From Marinirhabdus gelatinilytica (GTDB lineage Bacteria > Bacteroidota > Bacteroidia > Flavobacteriales > Flavobacteriaceae), in the NCBI RefSeq assembly GCF_003353425.1, contig NZ_QRAO01000005.1, forward strand, positions 1 through 64,000: a stretch of DNA of 64,000 bases, written 5' to 3'. The notes beneath the pieces are model-generated. The model was not told the DNA's origin. It made no database searches and saw only the letters and a program-made list of their open reading frames with translations. Positions within the stretch are counted from its first letter, which is position 1; each line of letters opens with the position of its first letter. Shown here piece after piece: positions 26,399 to 34,200 of the stretch. Position numbers and translations under genes: made by a program.

Positions 26399-27423
26399 AG
26401 CACTCCGGTAAAATAATAGCACTAGCATACCCCGATACTTATGTAACCATGAGTACCGAGTGGGTTTGTAAACTGCTACCGCTGTTTGGGCTTGGCACGA
26501 AAGAATATATTAAAGCTGGGCATGCTGCCTTGGTGCTCGTTGAAAACAGAACGGGGGCGCTGCACTATTTCGATTTTGGAAGGTACGTAACCCCAAAAGG
26601 CCACGGAAGAGTTCGTGGCGCAAATACCGATGCAGAACTTTCCATACCCATTACAGGACAACTATCTAATAAAAATACGCTTCAAAATCTAGAGGAAATT
26701 TTGATCTGGCTGGATGCAAATCCCCAAAAAACACATGGTGAAGGGCGGTTGTTGGCCTCGGTATGTGACGCGATTAATTTTGAAAAAGCCGAAACATTTA
26801 TCCACGAGCTTCAGCAAAAGGGAAGCATTCCGTATGGTGCTTTCCAAAAAAAAGGAAGCAATTGCGCAAGGTTTGTTACCGACACCCTCCTGGCAGCCAC
26901 AACCGACCAAAAAATAATAAAAACCCTGAAACACAACAAGAAGTTTACCCCTAGCACAGTTGGTAATGTAGAAAAAGCTAGCACCCAAAAAAAAGTGTTC
27001 CAGGTTCGTAATGGTTTGGTAGAAGAATTTAACGGCACGGCCCTCAAGGAAAACCTGTCCAACTATTTTCACAAAAAAAGACCCGCTGTGCAGGATACCC
27101 ACCTTTTAGAAACCCAAGAAAAGTTCTCTAAGGATGCTAGCTTTCAAAAACTTTCAGGAACAGGTAGTGATGCTTGGTTCAAAGTTGTTTCGGCTCATTT
27201 ACCACCGTATCATTTCAATATCCAGCGCTATAACAACAAGGGCGAGATGGATTACAATGGCGTGTACGTTTCAAGTGATTTCGATACTACACTGCCATTC
27301 CAGTTTACGTACGACAGTCATTGTGGGTATTGCCATATACTACAGCTAGGAAAAAAGATAAAACTTGAGGGGGTGGGTAGTTTACAGGAATTCAGTTCAT
27401 TGCAAAAGCAGCGTTCAGCTTAA
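26395..27423 (+). CDS. DUF6695 family protein
   Basis: A 342-residue cytoplasmic protein resembling the flavobacterial DUF6695 family. The conserved N-terminus (GKIIALAYPDTYV, then TKEYIKAGHAAL and HYFDFGRY) lies upstream of the first ATG (codon 19), so the TTG at 26395 is taken as start. It forms a TTGA overlap with the NRDE stop. A second conserved region holds SNCARFVTDTLL, whose cysteine next to a His in AGHAAL hints at an NlpC/P60-like or papain-like arrangement. That is my inference only. The last ~130 residues are an appended domain with ITYDSHCGYCHIL-like cysteines. The 3' end overlaps apaG by 32 bases. Confidence 0.75.
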   Translation: MKHSGKIIALAYPDTYVTMSTEWVCKLLPLFGLGTKEYIKAGHAALVLVENRTGALHYFDFGRYVTPKGHGRVRGANTDAELSIPITGQLSNKNTLQNLEEILIWLDANPQKTHGEGRLLASVCDAINFEKAETFIHELQQKGSIPYGAFQKKGSNCARFVTDTLLAATTDQKIIKTLKHNKKFTPSTVGNVEKASTQKKVFQVRNGLVEEFNGTALKENLSNYFHKKRPAVQDTHLLETQEKFSKDASFQKLSGTGSDAWFKVVSAHLPPYHFNIQRYNNKGEMDYNGVYVSSDFDTTLPFQFTYDSHCGYCHILQLGKKIKLEGVGSLQEFSSLQKQRSA

Positions 27424-27778
27424 ACGCTGGGATGGTCACCAGAAAATTTTCGGCCGTGTCCAGGTTCATCATAGTATACGTGCCCTGCATAGCTCCCATT
27501 GGCGCATTTAACAAGCAACCACTACTGTAGGTATGCGACTGGCCAGGCTGTAATATGGGCTGTACACCTATCACTCCTTCACCTTCAACAGTTTCGGTAT
27601 TGTTAAGTGCATCAATTATTTCCCAGTGTCTGGAAACCAACTGTACTATAAATTTGCTTTGGTTCTCAATGGTTATGGTATAGGAAAAAGCATAAGAAGG
27701 TATAGTATTGTCTTCCAACATTCCCTCGAACCTATTGGTAACCGAAATCTTTATTCCCTGCGTTATTTGTTGAACCAT
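27392..27778 (-). CDS. apaG: ApaG protein
   Basis: A 128-residue single-domain protein of the ApaG/DUF525 family, a fibronectin-III-like beta-sandwich linked genetically to Co2+/Mg2+ tolerance. The core VSRHWEIIDALN followed by GEGVIGVQPILQPGQ and YSSGCLLNAPMGAM matches the family, and length is normal. It is convergent with DUF6695 (32-base overlap) and starts one base after the DUF3667 stop. The molecular role is not defined by sequence. Confidence 0.93.
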   Translation of the reverse strand: MVQQITQGIKISVTNRFEGMLEDNTIPSYAFSYTITIENQSKFIVQLVSRHWEIIDALNNTETVEGEGVIGVQPILQPGQSHTYSSGCLLNAPMGAMQGTYTMMNLDTAENFLVTIPAFKLNAAFAMN

Positions 27779-27779
27779 A

Positions 27780-28967
27780 TTAATACACTGCTGCTGTTAT
27801 GATAAAGAAGATAGCTGCCGCAACCGAAGCACCAATCCAAAAAACAATATTTAAAAATATGAATTTTATAATGGTTACAAGGCGACTTTGCTCATAAAAA
27901 TTGCGCAATGCCTTATAAAAGTAGAAAGGCCCTACAATTCCGAAGAGGATGCTTTTAAAGATTTCGGTGTCCAAAAGCAAGTCGGGAAGGGTAGTAATAA
28001 ACAGGCCGATGAACAGAAAGCTGAAGAGATGGAAAATAAAAACTATATGCTCCATATACCCAAACTTTTTTCGTGAGTATACCAACCAGAAGAACAGGGC
28101 ATAGAAGGGCGTGAAAAAGAAGATGAAAAAAGGGATTTTTTGGAGCATATATAGCACAAACGCCTTTGGGTCATCTACTACTTTTTGGGTCGCAACGCTC
28201 CTACTGTACAACCAGCGGTGGTATCTCGTGTTATTGTGGCGGAGGCTGTCCAGGGCTATGGCCGGGTCCTTTATCTCACTCTTTAGATAAAATTCCTTGT
28301 AAAGAAATAGACGTTCCTCAATGTTCTCTGACCAAGATTTGGTGGCCAGCTGTTTTTCTGACAGATAGGTTGTAGCATTATTTTGTGTAGTATCGGCCGC
28401 CAGTTTTTTCTTTTTTATTTCGGCAGTAATGGCACTGTCCAACTCCTTGAGTCCCGGGGTATTTTCGATATTAGCTTCGGTTTTTTTTGTAGGAGCAGGG
28501 ATATCCTCACCAGTGCCTTTATCATAATTGCTCCAAGAAAACTGGATGGGCTCCCTGTTTTCATTTACTTGATAGTTTGCATTGGTTTCTGGGAAAAGGT
28601 TGGTCACAAGACTATTCAGCAGAAAATAAATAATGGAAACGCTCAAAAAGAAACGAAATGGGTTGGCATACCTTAACCGCTGTCCCCGAGTATAGTTTCT
28701 TGTTATTCTTCCAGGCCTAAACAACAGGTCGCCCACGGTGTAGCGCAACCGCGAATCGTAACTTACAATGCTGTTAAAAAATTCACTGAAAAAATCTTTA
28801 AGCGATAATGATTTTGTGCTATTAAGCTGTGAGCAATAAGGGCAATATACATCGGAGAGATCCAAGGGTTGCCCGCAATTGAGGCATTTGTTGCTTCGGT
28901 ACTTGTAATGCCGCCTGCTGTTTTCGCTAACGTTGGTCGCAGAAGGGATTTGCTTTTTATCGCCCAT
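27780..28967 (-). CDS. DUF3667 membrane protein with N-terminal zinc ribbon
   Basis: A 395-residue protein. Near the N-terminus CLNCGQ and YCPYC form a four-cysteine zinc ribbon (~34-58). The DUF3667 signature follows (LRYTVGDLLFRPGRI, RGQRLRYANPFRFF), then an acidic/Lys-rich cytoplasmic or periplasmic loop and four or more membrane helices to the C-terminus. Members are common in Bacteroidota, often annotated as hypothetical. It lies between trkH (33 bases) and apaG (1 base) in one leftward run. No function is known. Confidence 0.85.
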   Translation of the reverse strand: MGDKKQIPSATNVSENSRRHYKYRSNKCLNCGQPLDLSDVYCPYCSQLNSTKSLSLKDFFSEFFNSIVSYDSRLRYTVGDLLFRPGRITRNYTRGQRLRYANPFRFFLSVSIIYFLLNSLVTNLFPETNANYQVNENREPIQFSWSNYDKGTGEDIPAPTKKTEANIENTPGLKELDSAITAEIKKKKLAADTTQNNATTYLSEKQLATKSWSENIEERLFLYKEFYLKSEIKDPAIALDSLRHNNTRYHRWLYSRSVATQKVVDDPKAFVLYMLQKIPFFIFFFTPFYALFFWLVYSRKKFGYMEHIVFIFHLFSFLFIGLFITTLPDLLLDTEIFKSILFGIVGPFYFYKALRNFYEQSRLVTIIKFIFLNIVFWIGASVAAAIFFIITAAVY

Positions 28968-29000
28968 ACCGTAAATGTACCAAAAGTTTTATAATGAAAT

Positions 29001-30506
29001 CTAGCGGTTGCGCCAGAAAAAAGGTGTGAGCAAGATAAGAACTGTAAAGAGTTCGAGCCTACCTATTAGCATTAAAAAAGAGGCCCACCATTTTGCTGCG
29101 GTTGGGATACTACCAAAGTTGTTCACGGGGCCTAGATCTCCAAGAGCCGGCCCAACATTCCCCAAGGTGGAGGCCGCCCCCCCCAAGGCTGTCCTGTAAT
29201 CCAACCCTAACCAGGAAAAAACCAACACTCCCATGATAAACGAGAGCATGTAAAGTATAAAAAAGCCTAGAATATTGTACACAATAGGCTGTTGCACAGC
29301 ACGATTGTTATACCTCACGGGTAAGATTGCGTTAGGATGCAGCGTTCTCTTAAATTCCAGAATACCGTTCTTTATCATAATAAGGTGTCGAACAATCTTA
29401 ACCCCTCCCGCAGTAGAACCAGCAGAGCCTCCCAAGAACATTAACCCAAAGAAAACCACTGTTAAGAAAGGGGTCCAAAGGGTATAATCTGCCGAGACAA
29501 AACCTGTAGTAGTAATTATAGCAACCACCTGAAACATACCGTGACGCAGTGCACTCTCAAAAGCTCCCCATACCATTGGGTGCTCTACACTGGAAAGGGA
29601 AACATCTGCCTTGAAATAAATAAGAAGCGAGACAACAACAGTAAACACAGCGATCATCCCTACATACCATTTAAACTCATCATCTTGAAAGATTCGGGAA
29701 AACCGTTTCTTAAAAGCGAAGTAGCTCAACACAAAATTGGTTCCCGCCAAAAACATAAAAACAATGATTATATACTGAATTATTGGAGAATCGTTCCAAA
29801 ATGCCACGCTTGTGTTCTTTGTAGAAAAGCCTCCAGTGCTCAAGGTACTCAACGAGTGGTTCATAGCATCAAAGAGGTTCATTCCGGCAACTTTCAGCAA
29901 GATAGTTTCTGCCACGGTATATCCTACGTATATAATCCAAAGCCTTTTCGCAGTGTCTGTAATTCTAGGGTGCAGCTTATCTCCGCCAACACCAGGGGCT
30001 TCTGCAGTGAACAGTTGCATCCCCCCAATACCAAGTAATGGTAAGATAGCGATGGCCAAAACAATGATACCCATACCGCCAATCCAGTGGGTAATGCTTC
30101 GCCAAAAAAGTACTCCTTTGGGCAAGCTTTCTATATCACTAAGAATAGATGCACCAGTAGTGGTATAGCCGCTCATGGTCTCAAAGAACGCATTGGCAAA
30201 ACCAGGAATGGCTCCCGTAAACAGATAAGGTAATGTACCAACGAGTGCCATGGTAATCCACCCGAAGGATACTATTACATATCCATCCCTTTTGTGGATT
30301 TCCTTTCTATGGCTTCTGGTGAGCAACATAACAGAACCGCCAATGACCAACGTGGTACTCCCGGCAAGCACCATTTGTAAAACCACTCCATCCTTATATA
30401 GCAAGCTTATCAATGCAGCCAATAGCATAAAGCCACCATTGACCAGCAGCAATAGCCCCAGAAGATGAAATATGATTTTATAATTTAATGAAGTAATGGT
30501 GCGCAT
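29001..30506 (-). CDS. trkH: TrkH family potassium uptake protein
   Basis: The ion-conducting subunit of the Trk K+ uptake system, 501 residues with about ten membrane helices. The four filter loops of the superfamily are visible: TTTGASI, STGGFST, TTTGFVS and STLGNVG, each supplying the glycine of the K+ filter. Its start codon shares one base with the trkA stop (TAATG), so translation is coupled to the regulatory subunit it needs. Confidence 0.95.
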   Translation of the reverse strand: MRTITSLNYKIIFHLLGLLLLVNGGFMLLAALISLLYKDGVVLQMVLAGSTTLVIGGSVMLLTRSHRKEIHKRDGYVIVSFGWITMALVGTLPYLFTGAIPGFANAFFETMSGYTTTGASILSDIESLPKGVLFWRSITHWIGGMGIIVLAIAILPLLGIGGMQLFTAEAPGVGGDKLHPRITDTAKRLWIIYVGYTVAETILLKVAGMNLFDAMNHSLSTLSTGGFSTKNTSVAFWNDSPIIQYIIIVFMFLAGTNFVLSYFAFKKRFSRIFQDDEFKWYVGMIAVFTVVVSLLIYFKADVSLSSVEHPMVWGAFESALRHGMFQVVAIITTTGFVSADYTLWTPFLTVVFFGLMFLGGSAGSTAGGVKIVRHLIMIKNGILEFKRTLHPNAILPVRYNNRAVQQPIVYNILGFFILYMLSFIMGVLVFSWLGLDYRTALGGAASTLGNVGPALGDLGPVNNFGSIPTAAKWWASFLMLIGRLELFTVLILLTPFFWRNR

Positions 30507-31855
30507 TACACAAAGAATTTCTCAACCTTGGAAATAGATTGTGGCAAACAACAAACTACGATACGGTCTCCACTCATTATACGAAAATCTCCCAGTGCGA
30601 TTATCCCTTCCCCATTGCGAACAACGCCTCCAATAATGGCAGATCTGGGCAACTCAATATCCTTGATAATTTTTCCGGAAACCTGGGAATTGGGAGTAAC
30701 CACAAATTCCAACAGCTCTGCATTCATATTATTAAGCTTTGTCATAGCCACAACCTCACCTTTCCGCACATATCTAAAAATAGTGTTGGCCGCTAATAGT
30801 TTCTTGTTTATCAAGGTGTCTATCCCAATAGATTGGGACAGTTGAAAATAATCCATGTTCTCCACCAAAGCAATGGCTTTCTTCACTCCTTTGCTCTTGG
30901 CGACAAGACAGGACATAATGTTGGTCTCGCTATTTCCGGTAACCGATATAAAAGCGTCCATCTCGGCAATGGACTCCTCCACTAACAATTCTACGTTTCT
31001 TCCATCTCCGTTTATTACCAAGCAACTGGGTATTTCATCGGCAATATCGAATGCCTTGTTTTTGTTGCTTTCGATCAATTTTACCCTAAAGCTGTTTTTA
31101 CATAGATCGTTTGCGGTTTTATAGCCAATCTTGCTTCCGCCCAAGATCATCACATTTTTTATTTCGGTTTTAACCTTTCCAGTAAGTTTGAAAATTTCAT
31201 CCACCCCTTTTTTGGTGGTGGTAAAATAAACCTGGTCGCCTTCCTTAAATTGGGTATCTCCTCTTGGTATAAGGGTGTATTGGGTACCAAAGCGTTGTAT
31301 GGCCAATGGCACATAATCCAGCTCCGGGTATAAAGCCGCAACCTCTTTAACCGTTTTGTCCACAAATGTTGCCGTCCTGGACAACGATAGCCCGATCATG
31401 GTAAGGGCACCACCTTCAAATTCGTACGTATCGTTAAAACCACTCTGGTTTAGCAAAAGTGCTATTTCACTGGCGGCAAGGGCTTCTGGTGAGATAAGTT
31501 CATCTATACCAAACTTCTTAAACCCAACCTCATCCTTATTTTCCAAAAACTCGGTATTGCTTATACGGGCAATGGTACGTTTGGCCCCCAATTGCTTAGC
31601 CAGTACACATACAGTGATATTGGTTGTTTCACTACTGGTAACAGCTATTACTAGATCTGTTTGCTCTATTTGCGCATCTTTGAGTGTGGCAATAGAAGTT
31701 GCATCACCCTTAATTACACGAATGTCCAAATGCGTATCTGCATAGGTAAGAGTTTCCCGCTTATTGTCTATTAATATAATGTCCTGGGACTCGTAGGAAA
31801 GTAGCTTCGCCAAATGAAACCCTACTTCCCCAGCACCGGCAATGATTATTTTCAT
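30506..31855 (-). CDS. trkA: Trk system potassium transporter TrkA
   Basis: TrkA is the cytoplasmic gating ring subunit that binds NAD(H)/ATP and controls TrkH. The 449-residue protein has two RCK units, each with a Rossmann half (IIAGAGEVGFHLAKLL at the start and MILGGSKIGYKTA at ~230) followed by an RCK_C domain (e.g. RGDTQFKEGDQVYF). ATG 31855 fits the family start MKIIIAGAG; an upstream in-frame TTG at 31882 overlaps the -7 promoter box. It is the first gene of trkA-trkH. Confidence 0.95.
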   Translation of the reverse strand: MKIIIAGAGEVGFHLAKLLSYESQDIILIDNKRETLTYADTHLDIRVIKGDATSIATLKDAQIEQTDLVIAVTSSETTNITVCVLAKQLGAKRTIARISNTEFLENKDEVGFKKFGIDELISPEALAASEIALLLNQSGFNDTYEFEGGALTMIGLSLSRTATFVDKTVKEVAALYPELDYVPLAIQRFGTQYTLIPRGDTQFKEGDQVYFTTTKKGVDEIFKLTGKVKTEIKNVMILGGSKIGYKTANDLCKNSFRVKLIESNKNKAFDIADEIPSCLVINGDGRNVELLVEESIAEMDAFISVTGNSETNIMSCLVAKSKGVKKAIALVENMDYFQLSQSIGIDTLINKKLLAANTIFRYVRKGEVVAMTKLNNMNAELLEFVVTPNSQVSGKIIKDIELPRSAIIGGVVRNGEGIIALGDFRIMSGDRIVVCCLPQSISKVEKFFV

Positions 31856-31879
31856 GGGGTATTTCTGGAATAAGTAGTG

Positions 31880-31911
31880 CAAAGGTACGATAGAAATATA
31901 ACTTAAGACAA
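31880..31911 (-). promoter_or_regulatory. Promoter of trkA-trkH
   Basis: On the minus strand TTG (31909-31911), 21 bases, TACCTTTG (31880-31887): a full match, 25 bases before the trkA ATG. Confidence 0.7.
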
Positions 31912-31986
31912 AAAGCCATATTTATTGCTGAAACTATATAGACGTAATCCTACTCTTCAATGTATAATATTTCAGCAAAAATCCCG

Positions 31987-31994
31987 TAGCTTTG
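31987..31994 (+). promoter_or_regulatory. Putative -7 box for ubiE-porT
   Basis: TAGCTTTG matches TAnnTTTG, 16 bases before the ubiE ATG. A TTG at the usual upstream distance is lacking. Confidence 0.5.
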
Positions 31995-32009
31995 CACCCG
32001 CAAAAACCT

Positions 32010-32741
32010 ATGGAAGAGAAAGTAACCCCCTATAAAGACAAAGACCGCAGTAAAAAGGAACAGGTAGAGCAAATGTTCGACACCATTTCTGGCAATTATG
32101 ATGGGCTTAACCGCGTAATATCGCTGGGGATAGACCAAAAATGGCGCAGGAAAGTGGTAAAATTGGTGGCACAGACAGCGCCAAAATCTATATTGGACAT
32201 TGCTACCGGAACTGGCGACCTTGCATTACAATTTGCCTCAAAAATTCCCGCAGAACACGTCGTTGGACTCGACCTGAGCGAGGGAATGCTCTCTGTGGCA
32301 CGTAAAAAAATTGAAGGAAAAGCGATCTCGAAAAAAGTAAGCTTCGTGAAGGGAGATAGCGAACAGTTACCTTTTGAGGACAATAGCTTTGATGCTATTT
32401 CGGTTTCATTTGGCATCCGAAATTTCGAGAACCTCGAAAAAGGATTGGCCGAAATACTTCGCGTACTCAAACCACAGGGATTTTTCGTAATCTTGGAAAC
32501 ATCGGTCCCTACCAGTTTTCCCTGGAAACAAGGATATTATTTTTACTCCAAGGGTATATTGCCCTTAATTGGTAAGTTATTTTCAAAAGATAAAGTGGCG
32601 TACAGGTATTTGAGTGATAGTGCGGCTGTTTTCCCGCATGGGGAACGCCTCAACAATATTTTACGAAAAATTGGGTTTATAGAGGTGGAAAACAAACCAC
32701 AAACCTTGGGTGTAGCTACTATTTATACGGCAAGCAAATAA
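32010..32741 (+). CDS. ubiE: Demethylmenaquinone methyltransferase
   Basis: The last step of menaquinone synthesis (UbiE/MenG): C-methylation of demethylmenaquinone with SAM. The 243-residue product has [16 protein letters not shown] at the start, the SAM site [12 protein letters not shown] (~60), DLSEGML, and FGIRNF, all family hallmarks. ATG 32010 is used; the earlier TTG (31992) lies inside the -7 box. It supplies the quinone used by Na+-NQR and shares one base with the porT start (TAATGA). Confidence 0.95.
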   Translation: MEEKVTPYKDKDRSKKEQVEQMFDTISGNYDGLNRVISLGIDQKWRRKVVKLVAQTAPKSILDIATGTGDLALQFASKIPAEHVVGLDLSEGMLSVARKKIEGKAISKKVSFVKGDSEQLPFEDNSFDAISVSFGIRNFENLEKGLAEILRVLKPQGFFVILETSVPTSFPWKQGYYFYSKGILPLIGKLFSKDKVAYRYLSDSAAVFPHGERLNNILRKIGFIEVENKPQTLGVATIYTASK

Positions 32742-33451
32742 TGAAGAAGAGACTATTTTTTATACTGGCAATTGCTTTTTTGGCACAAACAGCTAACGCA
32801 CAACTTTTTAGCAAAGAACGTCTTGCAAATCTGGAAACGTTCGACAACCGTTTCTTGACCTGGGGATACTTCTTGGGCTTTAACAGTTACGATTTCAAGA
32901 TTGAATACGAAGAGCAGGCACAGGATGACAATACCGATATTTTAGTTGAAAACCAAGCCGGTTTTAACGTAGGCCTCATTGGCGATATGCGTATAAACCG
33001 TTACATAAACCTGCGATTGGAGCCCGGTCTCTATTTTGCGCAGCGAAACCTTTTCTTCCCAAATTTTGAAGAAGAACGCGACTTTCTCCGTGAAACAAAA
33101 TCTACCTACATCCACGTCCCGTTGCTGGTAAAATTCTCTACCGAGAGATTGAACAACTTTAAACCCTTTATCGTGGGTGGGGTATCCCGCTCTTTCAATC
33201 TTTCCAGTAATGAGGAAAACCCACAGGATAACGAAGAGGGACAGTTTAGGATGACCAAGGGAACCAGCTATTTTGAACTTGGTTTTGGTATAGATTTTTA
33301 CCTGTATTACTTTAAATTTACCCCTTCCATTCGCGGTGTATTTGCAACAAGTGACGAATTGGTACGGGACGAAAACCCTAATTCCCCTTGGACGGGAAAC
33401 ATAAGCAGCTTAAAAACCAGAGGGGTTTTTATAAACTTTACCTTTCAATAG
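32741..33451 (+). CDS. porT: Type IX secretion system protein PorT/SprT
   Basis: A 236-residue outer-membrane beta-barrel protein needed for T9SS function and gliding in studied flavobacteria. The signal peptide is [21 protein letters not shown]. The mature part begins FSKERLANLETFDNR and has alternating beta strands ending FINFTFQ. It follows ubiE with a TAATGA junction, an arrangement seen in other flavobacteria from general knowledge. Its last seven bases overlap the convergent methyltransferase gene. Confidence 0.88.
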   Translation: MKKRLFFILAIAFLAQTANAQLFSKERLANLETFDNRFLTWGYFLGFNSYDFKIEYEEQAQDDNTDILVENQAGFNVGLIGDMRINRYINLRLEPGLYFAQRNLFFPNFEEERDFLRETKSTYIHVPLLVKFSTERLNNFKPFIVGGVSRSFNLSSNEENPQDNEEGQFRMTKGTSYFELGFGIDFYLYYFKFTPSIRGVFATSDELVRDENPNSPWTGNISSLKTRGVFINFTFQ

Positions 33452-34164
33452 GCACGTTTAAACTCGCTCAACAAAATAGCGGTTGCGGTGGCAACATTCA
33501 AACTCTCGGTAGTTGTTTTCCCAAATTGCGGAATGCTTATCCTTTCTGAAATGAGTGCTGAAATTTTATCTGAGATACCATTGGCCTCATTCCCCATTAC
33601 GATAATTCCCTCTTGGGGTAATTTCTTTTTATAAACAGTACTGCCGTCCATAAAGGCACCAAAAATGGGCAATGTTGAGTTTCTGAAAGTTTCTTCCAAG
33701 GAAACATAGTGTACTGAAACTCTTGCGATACTACCCATAGTGGCCTGTATCACCTTTGGGTTGTAACAGTCTGCCGTGTCCTGGGAACATAGGAGTTGCG
33801 CTACCCCAAACCAATCGCACAACCTGATTATGGTTCCCAGATTACCGGGATCCCGCACCGCATCCAGTGCGACGATAAGCCCAGAGTCTTCAATTTTTTG
33901 GGGATCGGGCTTTTCAAAAACAGCCAGTGCGGTATTGGCTGTTTTTAGGTTGCTTATCTTTTTGAGTTCCTGCTGGGTAATTTGGGTGGCAGGGACTTCG
34001 TATGCTGCTGAGATTTCAGTAGTATACAAACTGCGCAATGCTACTCTTTCGGCAATAAGCTCGCGAATAACTTTGGGTCCTTCAGCAATAAAAAGGGTAC
34101 GCAAATCACGGTACTTTTTTTGCTGTAATTGCGTTATTGATTTTATTTCACTTTTACTTATCAA
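33445..34164 (-). CDS. TrmH/SpoU family RNA methyltransferase
   Basis: A 239-residue SPOUT-class methyltransferase that 2'-O-methylates tRNA or rRNA ribose. An N-terminal substrate-binding part (LTQLQQKKYRDL...FIAEGPKVI) precedes the knotted domain with the three motifs DPGNLGTIIR, IVMGNEANGIS and IPQFGKTTTESLNVATA. The exact RNA target (e.g. 23S G2251 or another site) cannot be assigned. It is divergent from the TamL-like gene and overlaps porT by seven bases. Confidence 0.92.
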   Translation of the reverse strand: MISKSEIKSITQLQQKKYRDLRTLFIAEGPKVIRELIAERVALRSLYTTEISAAYEVPATQITQQELKKISNLKTANTALAVFEKPDPQKIEDSGLIVALDAVRDPGNLGTIIRLCDWFGVAQLLCSQDTADCYNPKVIQATMGSIARVSVHYVSLEETFRNSTLPIFGAFMDGSTVYKKKLPQEGIIVMGNEANGISDKISALISERISIPQFGKTTTESLNVATATAILLSEFKRAY

Positions 34165-34171
34165 ATTTATC

Positions 34172-34179
34172 TATTTTTG
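34172..34179 (+). promoter_or_regulatory. Putative -7 box for the TamL-like gene
   Basis: TATTTTTG matches TAnnTTTG. Its last three bases are the TTG at 34177, so that TTG is unlikely to be translated. This supports TTG 34201 as the start of the next gene. Confidence 0.5.
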
Positions 34180-34200
34180 AATTTCAGTAAAGACAACAGC

